A stretch of DNA of 64,000 nucleotides from JANNVK01 sp031430435 (GCA_031430435.1 JANPBM010000118.1:18937-82936); one strand, 5' to 3'; positions 32,332 to 42,557 are shown, counted from the stretch's first letter. Notes: a model not told the origin generated them from the letters alone. Program-made: numbers and translations.

Positions 32332-32557
32332 ACGGCAATTTTAACTAATTATTAGGCAATGACATTATTTTAGCACAGACTTTATTTTCTAAAAAAGAAT
32401 CATTGTCTGCGAGATTAAATTTTGCTTTAAGTATTTGCTTTCGATTAGGCTGCAAGATTTTTACGGCGGCTTCGTTCTATCTTTAATTACCGGCTTTTTC
32501 CCCTGAAAACCGGTTAAAATATTCAAAATAAAGTAAGATGAACGCAAGGAAAATTAA

Positions 32558-35500
32558 ATGAAAAAACTTATATCTGCCATATTAATTACACAAATTTATT
32601 TCGGTCTGCTGTTGCCTGTGAGCTTGGTACAAAATGTTCAAGGGCAAAAACGCGGACAATCCAAAACTATGAATCCAAATGTTTCAGGTCTTGAATTTCG
32701 CTTGTCCGAGGGACAAGAAGGTGCTGAAAACAGACAAGTTACGCCGCCCGCAAAGACTGATAATTTGTCCGACGGTGAAACCTCGAATTTGATAAAACGG
32801 CTTCCGCCAATCAAAGAAGAAAAGGACGATAGGCTCGATTTCAAAAAACGCGCGGGAACTTTGCCCGCTCCGAAAACGGGAAAACTTGTTCCCGTGAAAT
32901 TTCCCGCCGATGAACAACGCGCGAATCCGAATGTCGGCGACGCAAAAAATCCGCTCGAAGTTTTGCGGTATTCGCCGCAGGGAAATGTGCCGTTTGTTTC
33001 TGATTTGAGCGTTACTTTTTCGCAGCCGATGGTCGCTGTTACTTCGCAAGAAGAAGCCGCAAAGTCTGTTCCCGTAACGCTTTCGCCCGATGTGAAAGGT
33101 AAATGGCGTTGGCTCGGAACAAAAACTCTGATCTTTGATTCGGAAACACGCTTTCAGCAATCAACCAAATATACGGCGACGATTCCGGCGGGAACCAAAT
33201 CGGCGTTGGGACAAAGTTTGCAAAAGGGAATTTCGTGGACGTTTTCTACGCCGACCGCAAAAGTCGTTCAATCCTATCCGCAAAATCAGACGACAACGCG
33301 CGATGTGCCGATGTTTGTCGCGTTTGACCAAAATATCAACGCAACTGATGTTTTTAATTTTATCAAAGTTTCATCCGGCGGAAAGTTGTCGAAAACCAGA
33401 CTTTTAACGTCCGAAGAAATTACGTCGGACAGCACACTTGCATATTACGCGAAACAACATCCGAATCGTTTTGTCGCGTTTCGGGCTTTGAATTCGGACG
33501 GTTTGAATCAAAATGCGCTTCCGCAAGCATCGCAAATTTCTGTTTCAATCGATAAAGGGATGCCGTCTGCCGAAGGTCCTTTGACAACCGAAAAACCGCA
33601 CTCGTTTGCTTTCAATACTTTCGGCGCGTTCAAATTCAAACGTTCGTGGTGCAGTTATCAAGGCAGTAAAAATTGTTCGCCTTCTGACGAATGGTATTTT
33701 GAGTTTTCCAATTCGATCGACGCGGCAAAGTTTGATGTCAAAAAGATAAAAGTCGAGCCTGAAATTCCGAATCTGCAAATCTTTCCGTCGGGTAACTATA
33801 TTTATTTGCAAGGATTTAAGAAAGGTCGCACAACTTATAAAGTTACGGTTGACGGCACGGAATTAAAAGATTCTTACGGACAAAATTTGGAAACTTCGAT
33901 TCCCGCGCAGACGTTTACGGTCGGACCGGCAGAGAAAAGTTTCAATTCGCAAGGCGGCGAATTTATTACGCTCGACCCGAATTCAAAGCCGACATATTCG
34001 GTTTTTACGGTCAATCATCAAAGCGTCAAAGTTAAACTTTACAGCGTTACGCCGGCTGATTTCGGGCAATTTCGATCCTATATGCGTTACCGAAATTACG
34101 AAGAAGGCAAACGTCCGCAACCGCCCGGAAAGTTGATTTCGGAGAAAGTTGTGAGCATAAAATCTGTTCCCGATGAATTGACGGAAACGCGCATAGATTT
34201 GTCGCCCGCGTTGAACGGCAGCGAATTCGGACACGTTTTCGCCGTCATCGAACCAACGTTTCGGCGCGATAAATATGACACGGGCAATATTGCGTTTTGG
34301 TCGCAAGTTACGCAAATCGGGTTGGACGCGTGGTTTGATAATCAAGAATTAGTTGCTTTTGCGACCGCTTTGAAAGACGGTAAACCGCTGGCAAACGTTG
34401 ATGTTACGGTCAACGGAAAACAGTTGGTCAAGAGTCAGGAGTCGAGAGTCGAGAGTAAATCTTGGTGGGAATATCTGACAACTTGGGGAACTTCGGACGA
34501 AGCGATTTCAACTGATGAAACCGTCGAAGTCGAACCGGCTGCGTCTGCCCAAAACGTGGCGAAAACAAATGATTCGGGTATCGTCAAACTCGGTTTGCAA
34601 GAAAGTTCGGACAATAGCGGCAACGGGTTGATGATTGCCAAACGCGGCAAAGATTCGGCAATTTTGGCGGAAAATCCGAGTTATTGGTGGAACGATTCGT
34701 CGAGTTGGTTCAAACGTCCGCAGTATGACGAAATTCGTTGGTTTGTGTTCGACGACCGCAAAATGTATCGCCCGAAAGAGGAAGTTGCGGTGAAAGGTTA
34801 CATCCGCAAAGTTACGGCGGGAAAACTCGGCGATGTGACGGGTTTGGGCGACGGTTCAACGCCGCTCACATATTCCGTGCGCGATCCGCGCGGGAACGAA
34901 GTTGCGAAAGGAACGGCGAATTTGAATGCTTTCGGAGCGTTTGATTTCAAGTTCAAAACGACCGATACGATGAATCTCGGTAATTGCCAAGTTTATTTAA
35001 CTGCCGTAAATTCGTCTTTTAATCATCAGTTTCAAGTGCAGGAGTTTCGCCGTCCGGAGTTTGAAGTTACGTCGAAAAATGAAACGGAAGCTCCGTATTT
35101 TGTCGGCGGAAACGCAATGGTTTCGGTTGACGCAAAGTATTTTGCCGGCGGCGGTTTGCCGAATGCCGAAGTAAATTGGAATGTTTCAGCCACGCCGACC
35201 AACTATACACCGCCGAATCGCGATGATTTTACGTTCGGGAAGTGGTTTCCGTGGTGGCGTTACGGCGGCGATAACTACGGACAAACAACCTATCAAAACT
35301 TTAAAGGAAAGACAGGCGCGGACGGCAAACATTTGTTGAAGCTGGACTTTATTTCGTCAAATCCCGCGCGACCATATGCGTTGACCGCAAGTTCGAGCGT
35401 CCAAGACGTAAACCGACAAACTTGGTCAAGCGCGACAACTTTGCTGGTTCATCCGGCTGATTTATACGTCGGCATTCGGTCGAATAAAAACTTTGTCAAC

Positions 35501-38500
35501 AGAGGCGAAAAGATTACGATTGAAATGATTGCGAGCGATATTGACGGCAAATCAGTCAAAGACCGCGACATAAATGTTAAGGCGATTTTGAAAGATTGGG
35601 TTTACGATAACGGCTGGAAAGAAACCGTTGTTGACGAACAAACCTGTACCGTAAAATCAACGGATAAAACAGTTTCGTGCGATTTCACGGCGAAACAAGG
35701 CGGCGTTTACACGATTTCGGCAGAGATTATGGACGACCGCGAACGAGTCAATCAGAGTGAATTGACGCTTTGGGTTTCGGGCGGAAAAACTCCGCCGAAG
35801 CGTGAAGTTGAGCAAGAAGAAGCTAATTTGATTCCGAACAAAAAGAATTATTCGGCAAATGACGAAGCGGAAATACTCGTTCAATCGCCGTTTACGCCTG
35901 CGGAAGGCGTGCTGACTTTGAGCCGCAACGGAATCGTTAAAACCGAACGTTTTACGATGAACGAAGCATCGAAAGTTTTGAAGTTCAAAATTGACGAACG
36001 TTGGTTGCCGAATATAAATGTGCAGGTTGATTTGGTCGGCGCGAGTCCGCGAACGGACGACAAAGGCGATGTTGACACGAAATTGCCGAAGCGTCCCGCG
36101 TTTGCGAGCGGCACAATAAATTTGCCGATTTCAACGGCGACACGGGAATTAACCGTTTCCGCCGAACCGCGCGAGAAAAATCTTGCTCCGGGAAGCGAGA
36201 CAAAAGTTGATGTAATCGTCAAAGATTCAAACGGCAACGGCGTGGCAAACAGCGAAGTCGCGGTTGTCGTTGTGGACGAAAGCGTTCTCGCGTTGACAGG
36301 TTATCGCATCGGCAATCCGCTCGGAACATTTTATACAACCAGAAGCGGTGAGGTTAATACATATAAATCACGAAGCACGATTTTACTTTCAAGTCCGAAA
36401 GATTTGAAACCGCAAAGTGAAGCGAATGAATTAGTTAAAACAGATTCAATGTCTGCACCGGGTGCAGGTGGCGGCGGTGATAACAAAAAGATGAAATCTG
36501 CACCTTCGCCGGCTAAACCAATGGCGATGAGAGCGATGGCTGAAGACAAAGAATCGGCGCCTGAGCAACCGAATACGCCGATAAATTTGCGCACAAACTT
36601 CAATGCGTTGGCGGTTTTTGCTCCGAACGTGAAAACTGATGCGAGCGGAAAAGCGACCGTTGACGTGAAATTGCCCGACAGTTTGACTCGGTATCGCGTG
36701 ATGGTTGTGGCGGTTGATAACGGTAAACGTTTCGGTTCGGCTGAATCGAATATCACGGCGAAACAACCGTTGATGGTGCGTCCGTCCGCTCCGCGCTTTT
36801 TGAACTTCGGCGATAAATTTGAATTGCCTGTCGTGATTCAAAATCAAACGGATAAAGCGATTACGGCTGATGTGGCGGTGCGTGTTTCAAACATCGAACT
36901 GCTCAACGGCGGCGGTCAGCGGGTAACAATTCCCGCGAATGATCGTGTTGAAGTACGCTTTCCGTCAGCCGCGATGAAGGTTGGCACGGCGCGTTTTCAA
37001 ATCGGTGTGTCAGCCGGAACTTTTGCGGACGCGGCGGAAATCGAGTTGCCTGTGTACACGCCGGCAACGTCCGAAGCCTTTGCAACTTACGGCACGCTTG
37101 ATGATAATTCGCCGATCGTTCAACCTGTTACAACTCCGGGCGATGTTTGGTCGCAGTTCGGCGGATTGGAAGTTACAACGAGTTCGACGCAGTTGCAAGA
37201 ATTGACCGATGCGTTTATTTATCTGACGAATTATCGGTTTGAATGCAGCGAACAAATCTCGTCGCGGATGATTTCAATTGCCGCTATGCGTGATGTTTTG
37301 AAAGCGTTTAAGTCGAAAGACGTGCCGACCGAAGCCGAGTTGAAAGCGCGGTTTGCCAAAGACATTGCGATTTTGAAAGGTCGTCAACGCGACGACGGCG
37401 GTTTCGGGTTATGGAAACGTGATGAACGGTATAAATTTCCGTTTGTAACGTTGCACGTTGCCCACGCGCTCGCGCTGGCGAAGGAAAAAGGCTATGACGT
37501 GCCGCAGGAAATGTTGGACAAAGTGAAGCCGTATCTGAAAAATGTCGAGAAATACTTCGATAAAGATTATAAACTTTACCCGCAAGTTCGTTGGACAATT
37601 TCCGCGTATGCGTTATATGTCCGCGATAAAACCGGGGATAAAGACGTGGTGAAAGCGAAAGCGTTGTTGAAAGAAGCGACGTTGCAAAAGATTCCGTTTG
37701 AAGCTCTCGGCTGGATATACTCGGTGTTGGCTGAGGACAAAAACTCTGCCGTCGAGCTTGAATCAATCCGCAAATTCTTGAACAACCGCGTCACGGAAAC
37801 CGCAGGCGCGGCGAACTTTGTAACCGATTATCAAGACGGCGCGTGGCTCATTATGGCTTCAAATCGGCGCGCGGACGGCGTAATGCTTGAAGCCTTAATT
37901 AATCATCAACCGACCAGCGATTTGATTCCGAAAATCGTTCGCGGATTGCTGGCGAATCGCACTGCCGGACGTTGGGGAAACACGCAGGAAAATGTTTTCA
38001 TCTTGCTGGCGCTGGATAAGTATTTCAATACTTACGAGAAGATTACGCCTAATTTCGTTGCCCAAGTTTGGCTCGGAAATGCGTTCGCGGGTGAACAATC
38101 ATTCAAGGGTCGTTCAACTGATTTCAAACAGATTGACGTGCCGATGTCTTATTTAACCGAGCAAGGCGGCACGCAGAATCTGATTTTGAATAAAGCCGGT
38201 GAAGGTCGTCTGTATTATCGAATCGGTATGAAATACGCGCCGAAGAACTTGAAACTCGAACCGGCTGATTACGGGTTTGCCGTGATGCGAAAGTATGAAG
38301 CGGTTGATAACGCGGACGATGTGAAGAAGAACGCGGACGGCACTTGGACAGTAAAATCGGGTGCGCGGGTTCGGGTTCGTCTGACGATGGTTGCCCAATC
38401 TCGGCGTTATCACGTTGCGTTGGTCGATAATCTGCCCGCAGGGTTTGAAGCGATAAATCCCGCGTTGGCAGTTTCGGAAGATATTCCGACTGATAATGTT

Positions 38501-38761
38501 TCAAGCGATGTCGAAACTTACGGCAGTCAAAGTTATGGTCGCGGTTGGTATTGGGGCGGAACATGGTACGAACACCAGAACCTCCGTGATGAACGCGCCG
38601 AAGTATTTTCGAGTTTGTTGTGGGAAGGCGTGTGGAATTACAGCTACGTTTGCCGCGCCACAACGCCCGGAACATTCGTTGCGCCGCCCGCGAAAGCCGA
38701 AGAAATGTATATGCCCGAAACTTTCGGACGCAGCGGAACAGACGTTGTGAAAGTAGAATAA
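32558..38761 (+). CDS. Large alpha-2-macroglobulin-family protein with thioester motif
   Basis: A 2067-residue exported protein of the bacterial alpha-2-macroglobulin / MG-domain family, thought to trap foreign proteases at the cell envelope. Signal peptide at residues 1-29; an Ig-like segment around 125-230 (VSDLSVTFSQPMVAVTS); repeated macroglobulin domains, including the MG2 lead-in FDDRKMYRPKEEVAVKGYI near 730; a flexible Ala/Met/Lys-rich insert near 1300 that could be the bait region; the thioester CSEQ at residues 1563-1566; then the alpha/alpha thioester domain and a C-terminal receptor-like domain (HVALVDNLPAGFEAINPAL). The motif is intact, so covalent trapping is plausible. The frequent partner PBP1C is not nearby. 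RBS 'aaggaaaa'. Confidence 0.93.
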   Translation: MKKLISAILITQIYFGLLLPVSLVQNVQGQKRGQSKTMNPNVSGLEFRLSEGQEGAENRQVTPPAKTDNLSDGETSNLIKRLPPIKEEKDDRLDFKKRAGTLPAPKTGKLVPVKFPADEQRANPNVGDAKNPLEVLRYSPQGNVPFVSDLSVTFSQPMVAVTSQEEAAKSVPVTLSPDVKGKWRWLGTKTLIFDSETRFQQSTKYTATIPAGTKSALGQSLQKGISWTFSTPTAKVVQSYPQNQTTTRDVPMFVAFDQNINATDVFNFIKVSSGGKLSKTRLLTSEEITSDSTLAYYAKQHPNRFVAFRALNSDGLNQNALPQASQISVSIDKGMPSAEGPLTTEKPHSFAFNTFGAFKFKRSWCSYQGSKNCSPSDEWYFEFSNSIDAAKFDVKKIKVEPEIPNLQIFPSGNYIYLQGFKKGRTTYKVTVDGTELKDSYGQNLETSIPAQTFTVGPAEKSFNSQGGEFITLDPNSKPTYSVFTVNHQSVKVKLYSVTPADFGQFRSYMRYRNYEEGKRPQPPGKLISEKVVSIKSVPDELTETRIDLSPALNGSEFGHVFAVIEPTFRRDKYDTGNIAFWSQVTQIGLDAWFDNQELVAFATALKDGKPLANVDVTVNGKQLVKSQESRVESKSWWEYLTTWGTSDEAISTDETVEVEPAASAQNVAKTNDSGIVKLGLQESSDNSGNGLMIAKRGKDSAILAENPSYWWNDSSSWFKRPQYDEIRWFVFDDRKMYRPKEEVAVKGYIRKVTAGKLGDVTGLGDGSTPLTYSVRDPRGNEVAKGTANLNAFGAFDFKFKTTDTMNLGNCQVYLTAVNSSFNHQFQVQEFRRPEFEVTSKNETEAPYFVGGNAMVSVDAKYFAGGGLPNAEVNWNVSATPTNYTPPNRDDFTFGKWFPWWRYGGDNYGQTTYQNFKGKTGADGKHLLKLDFISSNPARPYALTASSSVQDVNRQTWSSATTLLVHPADLYVGIRSNKNFVNRGEKITIEMIASDIDGKSVKDRDINVKAILKDWVYDNGWKETVVDEQTCTVKSTDKTVSCDFTAKQGGVYTISAEIMDDRERVNQSELTLWVSGGKTPPKREVEQEEANLIPNKKNYSANDEAEILVQSPFTPAEGVLTLSRNGIVKTERFTMNEASKVLKFKIDERWLPNINVQVDLVGASPRTDDKGDVDTKLPKRPAFASGTINLPISTATRELTVSAEPREKNLAPGSETKVDVIVKDSNGNGVANSEVAVVVVDESVLALTGYRIGNPLGTFYTTRSGEVNTYKSRSTILLSSPKDLKPQSEANELVKTDSMSAPGAGGGGDNKKMKSAPSPAKPMAMRAMAEDKESAPEQPNTPINLRTNFNALAVFAPNVKTDASGKATVDVKLPDSLTRYRVMVVAVDNGKRFGSAESNITAKQPLMVRPSAPRFLNFGDKFELPVVIQNQTDKAITADVAVRVSNIELLNGGGQRVTIPANDRVEVRFPSAAMKVGTARFQIGVSAGTFADAAEIELPVYTPATSEAFATYGTLDDNSPIVQPVTTPGDVWSQFGGLEVTTSSTQLQELTDAFIYLTNYRFECSEQISSRMISIAAMRDVLKAFKSKDVPTEAELKARFAKDIAILKGRQRDDGGFGLWKRDERYKFPFVTLHVAHALALAKEKGYDVPQEMLDKVKPYLKNVEKYFDKDYKLYPQVRWTISAYALYVRDKTGDKDVVKAKALLKEATLQKIPFEALGWIYSVLAEDKNSAVELESIRKFLNNRVTETAGAANFVTDYQDGAWLIMASNRRADGVMLEALINHQPTSDLIPKIVRGLLANRTAGRWGNTQENVFILLALDKYFNTYEKITPNFVAQVWLGNAFAGEQSFKGRSTDFKQIDVPMSYLTEQGGTQNLILNKAGEGRLYYRIGMKYAPKNLKLEPADYGFAVMRKYEAVDNADDVKKNADGTWTVKSGARVRVRLTMVAQSRRYHVALVDNLPAGFEAINPALAVSEDIPTDNVSSDVETYGSQSYGRGWYWGGTWYEHQNLRDERAEVFSSLLWEGVWNYSYVCRATTPGTFVAPPAKAEEMYMPETFGRSGTDVVKVE

Positions 38762-38800
38762 CGCGAACCGCCGGCAGCAAGCAGTAAAAGAAAGTAAAAG

Positions 38801-38839
38801 GCAGTAAGCAGGGAATTTAACTTGCTTGCTGCTTTTTTT
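38801..38839 (+). terminator. Intrinsic terminator of the alpha-2-macroglobulin gene
   Basis: Stem GCAGTAAGCA / TGCTTGCTGC (38801-38810 and 38823-38832; 9 of 10 paired), 12-base loop, then seven T. Confidence 0.88.
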
Positions 38840-38841
38840 AT

Positions 38842-39064
38842 GTTCAGAGTACAAACTTCAGTTTGATATTTATGCTTTAGCGTAGTTTGTTTAAGACTAC
38901 GCTAAAGCATAAATATACCTAACGGGAATTAAGTACAACATACTTCAGTTTGTTGCGACATCTAACTTTATTCAAGCCGAAGTTTATTCGACAAGCTGAA
39001 GCGTGTCGTACCTTCGCAAACGAATTCCTTTCGGGTATAGCAAACTAAAGTTTGTACTCTGAAC
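38842..39064. repeat. 223-bp composite of three nested palindromes
   Basis: Outer 24-bp arms (38842-38865 and 39041-39064; 23 of 24 matching, 'gttcagagtacaaact...'). Just inside the left arm is a perfect 21-bp hairpin, 38866-38886 with 38896-38916 ('atttatgctttagcgtagt'). The rest is a full copy (38914-39039) of the CTTCAG palindrome. It ends 38 bases before the sat-cysC start and so occupies that gene's upstream region. Confidence 0.9.
38914..39039 (+). repeat. Dispersed CTTCAG palindromic element, copy B
   Basis: Begins 'tatacctaacgggaatt' and ends 'aattcctttcgggtata' (terminal inverted repeats). Inner arms are 'gtacaacatacttcagtttg' and 'acaagctgaagcgtgtcgta'. About 126 bp. Confidence 0.88.
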
Positions 39065-39102
39065 ATTTTTGCATTCGGTTTACGTCTGCTAATATCAACG
39101 AA

Positions 39103-40794
39103 ATGAATTTTACCCCCGATAATTTAGTTAATCTGCTTGTCGGTAAACAAAACTACGCCGAATTGTTTACCGAAGCGGGTGAGTTGCCGTCCGTTCAACT
39201 GACTTTGCGGCAGACGCTTGATTTGGAACTGCTTGCGGTCGGCGCTTTTTCGCCGCTTGATCGGTTTATGTCTGAAACCGATTACAAAAATGTCTCTGAC
39301 ACAATGCGTTTGGCAAACGGGACGGTTTTTCCGATTCCGATTACGCTTTCCGTTGATGATCCGACGAACCTTAAACTTGGCGCGTTTGTTGCTTTGCGTG
39401 ATGTCGCTGATAATATCTTGGCAACGATGAAGGTCGAAGAAGTTTACGGTTGGAATGCGAATGATTTTGCCGCTCAAATTCTTGGCACAAACGATTTGCG
39501 TCATCCGTTTGTTTCGGAAATAAACCGGTCGGGGAAATATAATCTGTCGGGCGAACTGAAAGTTTTGCAACTGCCGCGTTATTACGACTTTCAAGACTTG
39601 CGGCTCAGTCCGCGACAAGTGCGGGCAAGGTTAAACGAGCTTGGAAACAAAAACGTCGCAGCTTTTCAAACCCGAAATCCGTTGCATCTCGCCCACGAAG
39701 AAATGTTGAAACGCGCGGCGGAGTCAACCGGCGGCGTTTTGTTGTTGCATCCTGTTGTCGGAATGACGAAAGCCGACGATGTTGATTATTTTACGCGCGT
39801 ACGGACTTATAAAACGGTGGCGGAAAGTTACGCAACCGACCGCGTTTTATTGTCGTTGTTGCCGTTGGCGATGCGGATGGCAGGACCGCGTGAAGCGGTT
39901 TGGCACGCGCTTATTCGTAAAAACTACGGTGCCACGCATTTTGTTGTCGGACGCAATCACGCAAGTCCGGGAAACGATTCGGCGGGTAAATCGTTTTACG
40001 AACCCTTTGCCGCTCAACGACTTGCGGAGAAATTCAGCAAAGAAATCGGTATTGAAATTATCGCGTTTGACGAATTTGTTTATTTGGCGGACGAAAAGCG
40101 GTACGAAGAAATCGGTAAGACTTCGCCGACCGCAAAAGTGTTCTCGCTTTCGGGTACGCAAGTCCGCGATGATTATTTGAGCGTCGGAAAACCTCTGCCC
40201 GCGTGGTTTACGCGCCCGAAAACGGCGGAGATATTGGCGGAAAATTGTCCGCCGAAACATCGGCAGGGTGTTTGTTTGTGGTTTACGGGTTTGAGCGGTT
40301 CGGGCAAATCGACGACCGCCGAAATTCTGGCGGCGATGTTGTCCGAAAACGGCAGACAAAGCACCATGCTTGACGGCGATGTTGTCCGCACGCATCTTTC
40401 GAAAGGTTTGGGCTTTAGCAGAGAAGACCGCGACACCAATGTTTTGCGAATCGGGTTTGTCGCTGCCGAAATTGTCAGACACGGCGGAATATCGATCTGT
40501 GCGGCGGTCAGTCCGTATTTATCGACGCGAAACGAAGCGCGAAATTTAGTCGGCAACCGCAGTTTTATTGAAATTTTTGTTGATACGCCGTTAAATGTTT
40601 GCGAACAGCGCGACGCGAAAGGAATGTATGCAAAGGCGAGACGCGGAGAGATTGCAAACTTTACGGGCATTGACGATGTTTATGAACCGCCGTTAAACGC
40701 CGAAATAACGCTTGACACCGTGAAGTTTTCCGCCGCCGAAAATGCTCGTTTGATATTAAACAATCTGATTGAACGCGGCTTTGTAAAACAATAA
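39103..40794 (+). CDS. sat-cysC: Bifunctional sulfate adenylyltransferase / adenylylsulfate kinase
   Basis: A 563-residue fusion making APS from sulfate and ATP, then phosphorylating it to PAPS. The N-terminal ATP-sulfurylase part (to about residue 385) has the catalytic TRNPLHLAHEEML and GRNHASPGND motifs. The C-terminal APS kinase has P-loop GLSGSGKST (396-404), the LDGDVVRTHL motif, and KGLGFSREDRDTN. Start ATG at 39103, chosen over an upstream frame that overlaps the palindromic repeat. No sulfite reductase, PAPS reductase or sulfate transporter is adjacent, so the product may serve assimilation through distant genes or sulfation. Cytoplasmic. Confidence 0.94.
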   Translation: MNFTPDNLVNLLVGKQNYAELFTEAGELPSVQLTLRQTLDLELLAVGAFSPLDRFMSETDYKNVSDTMRLANGTVFPIPITLSVDDPTNLKLGAFVALRDVADNILATMKVEEVYGWNANDFAAQILGTNDLRHPFVSEINRSGKYNLSGELKVLQLPRYYDFQDLRLSPRQVRARLNELGNKNVAAFQTRNPLHLAHEEMLKRAAESTGGVLLLHPVVGMTKADDVDYFTRVRTYKTVAESYATDRVLLSLLPLAMRMAGPREAVWHALIRKNYGATHFVVGRNHASPGNDSAGKSFYEPFAAQRLAEKFSKEIGIEIIAFDEFVYLADEKRYEEIGKTSPTAKVFSLSGTQVRDDYLSVGKPLPAWFTRPKTAEILAENCPPKHRQGVCLWFTGLSGSGKSTTAEILAAMLSENGRQSTMLDGDVVRTHLSKGLGFSREDRDTNVLRIGFVAAEIVRHGGISICAAVSPYLSTRNEARNLVGNRSFIEIFVDTPLNVCEQRDAKGMYAKARRGEIANFTGIDDVYEPPLNAEITLDTVKFSAAENARLILNNLIERGFVKQ

Positions 40795-40925
40795 TTTAAC
40801 GTTTGCCAAAGATTGTCGGCAAATTAACATAACGCAAATTCAAGATAAAACCTGTTATTGCACCCTACGCTGTTAAATTTGTCGCCTTCTACGACTTTAG
40901 AAATGCAAAGTATTTTGCCGGAAAG

Positions 40926-41032
40926 TTCAACATACTTCAGTTTGTTGATAACGTTTAGCAGCATTCAAACCGGAGTTTATCGACAAGCTGAAGCGTGTCG
41001 TACTTTCGCAAACCAATTCCTTTCGGGTATAT
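40926..41032 (+). repeat. Dispersed CTTCAG palindromic element, copy C
   Basis: Arms 'ttcaacatacttcagtttg' and 'acaagctgaagcgtgtcgta', right end 'caattcctttcgggtatat'. The left terminal repeat is missing. Confidence 0.8.
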
Positions 41033-41285
41033 GATACGAAAACACGCGCGAAATAAATGTGCTTTTTCGCTACTGCTTCGCACGGGCTTTTGCATATTTG
41101 TCGCAATGCCCGACATATTTTGATTTGTTGATAATCGGTAACAACCGACAAGCCGCAGTTTATTGACAAGTCAAAACGGGTTGCAAATTTGCAAAACAAC
41201 TTCTTTCGGGCTTGTCGGCAACCGCAAACATCTTGGCAGTTGTTTACGGTTGCTTGCAGACAAGTTTTTTTATCTCGAATTTGCG

Positions 41286-41434
41286 TTATATCAAACAAGA
41301 ATTAGTTTGCGAAAGTACAACACGCTTCAGCTTGTCAATAAACTTCGGCTTGAATAAAGTTAGATGTTGCAACAAACTGAAGTATGTTGTACTTTCCTGC
41401 AATTATTTTTGCAACCCAATTCCTTTTGAGTATA
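41286..41434 (-). repeat. Dispersed CTTCAG palindromic element, copy E
   Basis: Full-length copy in reverse orientation: starts 'tatatcaaacaagaattag', ends 'ccaattccttttgagtata', with inner arms 'gtacaacacgcttcagcttg' and 'aactgaagtatgttgtac'. Confidence 0.85.
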
Positions 41435-41455
41435 AAATCTTTTGCAATCGGGAAA

Positions 41456-42142
41456 TTAAGCGTTGACGGTCAACGCGTAAATCGGCGACCATTGCCCGAT
41501 TTGATCGTTGCCTTTTAAGTAACGGCAATGGATTTCAATTTGCACCGCCGCCCCGACCGTTGCAGGTTCATCGATTTCAATTACTGCCGGAGATGAAAGC
41601 ATATTGGTTGATTTGTTCCATTTTTCGGTTCCTTTTAAACGATATTGAAACGCCATTCCGCTCTGTCCCTGTTTTTTGTACTCCGCTTCAAACCGATAGT
41701 TTCCAAGGTCTTTGACCGTTGCCGCGCCAATCAATTCATCGGGCGAAATTGCTCTTGCCGGAGGCTTTTCCAAACCTAACGCAATGCCTATTTCGGTTGT
41801 GTAACCTTTTGCCGACTTAAAACGGGCTTTGCGGTTGCGAAAGCGGGTAAACGAACCGGCTTTCATTTCGGGAAACGGTAACGCCAAAATTGCAAATGTC
41901 GGGTTCGGTGAAATCGGTTCGTTTTGATTGCCGTTGTAAACAGCATTTTTTATTTGAAAAACAACCTGTTTTGCGGTGTCGGCAAGCGCGGTGTTGCTCA
42001 ATGCCATTGCCAGATTTGCTCGGTCTTGATTATTGTCTTTAATTTCTTCGGCGGTTGCGTCAACTGCATCCTGATATGTCGGTAAATTGGCTTGCTGCAT
42101 TGTCAACGCTTCTAATAATTCATCTGCTGTGTTTGGAAACAT
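41456..42142 (-). CDS. Hypothetical protein, paralogue of 9623-10234 (fibronectin-like C-terminus)
   Basis: A 228-residue protein from the ATG at 42140-42142, preceded by a perfect 'aggagg' ribosome-binding site. N-terminal part MFPNTADELLEALTMQQANL plus a long helical segment (TAEEIKDNNQDRANLAMALS); middle part with basic residues (SFTRFRNRKARFKSAKGYTT); C-terminal beta-rich domain (NYRFEAEYKKQGQSGMAF ... IGQWSPIYALTV) with a fibronectin-like W-S-P-x-Y-x-L-T-V end. Same order of parts as 9623-10234. Both have 21-bp tandem arrays upstream. No signal peptide. Function not recognised; the strong RBS suggests high translation. Confidence 0.78.
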   Translation of the reverse strand: MFPNTADELLEALTMQQANLPTYQDAVDATAEEIKDNNQDRANLAMALSNTALADTAKQVVFQIKNAVYNGNQNEPISPNPTFAILALPFPEMKAGSFTRFRNRKARFKSAKGYTTEIGIALGLEKPPARAISPDELIGAATVKDLGNYRFEAEYKKQGQSGMAFQYRLKGTEKWNKSTNMLSSPAVIEIDEPATVGAAVQIEIHCRYLKGNDQIGQWSPIYALTVNA

Positions 42143-42557
42143 AGTGTTTTCCTCCTTATAGTGTTTATTAAACAAACAGTCGGAAACATTGCAAGATATT
42201 TTATTTGCAGAAGGTTTGCACAAATTAGAAGTGCCTGTTTGCTTTTATTTTGTGCGGTTCTTTTGCATTAAGTTACAACATTTCAACTTAGTTGCTTAAA
42301 TCATATCGGAGCAAGCAGATAATTTCGACGTTGGGAAATTATGTTACACAGCATATACCTAAAATATAATAATTACAAACCGGCTTTCATTTACCGAAAA
42401 ATGCAGGTTGTAAAAGTACAAAACATCTTACTTTACCGATAAATTTTAGTCTGCGCGCTGTTCTCGACTGTCAATGTATTTTATCTGACCCGAAAATTGT
42501 CTTGCCAACGCCGCACGTTCATCTGCCAATGTTATTAAGTTATCCGATAAGATTGTT

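Larger units (their letters stand above)
40795..41455. other. Gene-free repeat region
   Basis: About 0.66 kb between convergent genes. It holds two recognisable CTTCAG elements in opposite orientation (40926-41032 and 41286-41434) and, between them, a strongly diverged third one (about 41105-41215, 'tttgttgataatcggtaac'). Short frames here are made of repeat sequence. Confidence 0.75.

Noticed and set aside
33983..34345. Minus-strand frames of 60-220 residues inside the alpha-2-macroglobulin gene (also at 35881, 37308 and 38124)
   Set aside because: Shadows of a long real gene; Arg/Phe/His-rich composition and no plausible starts.
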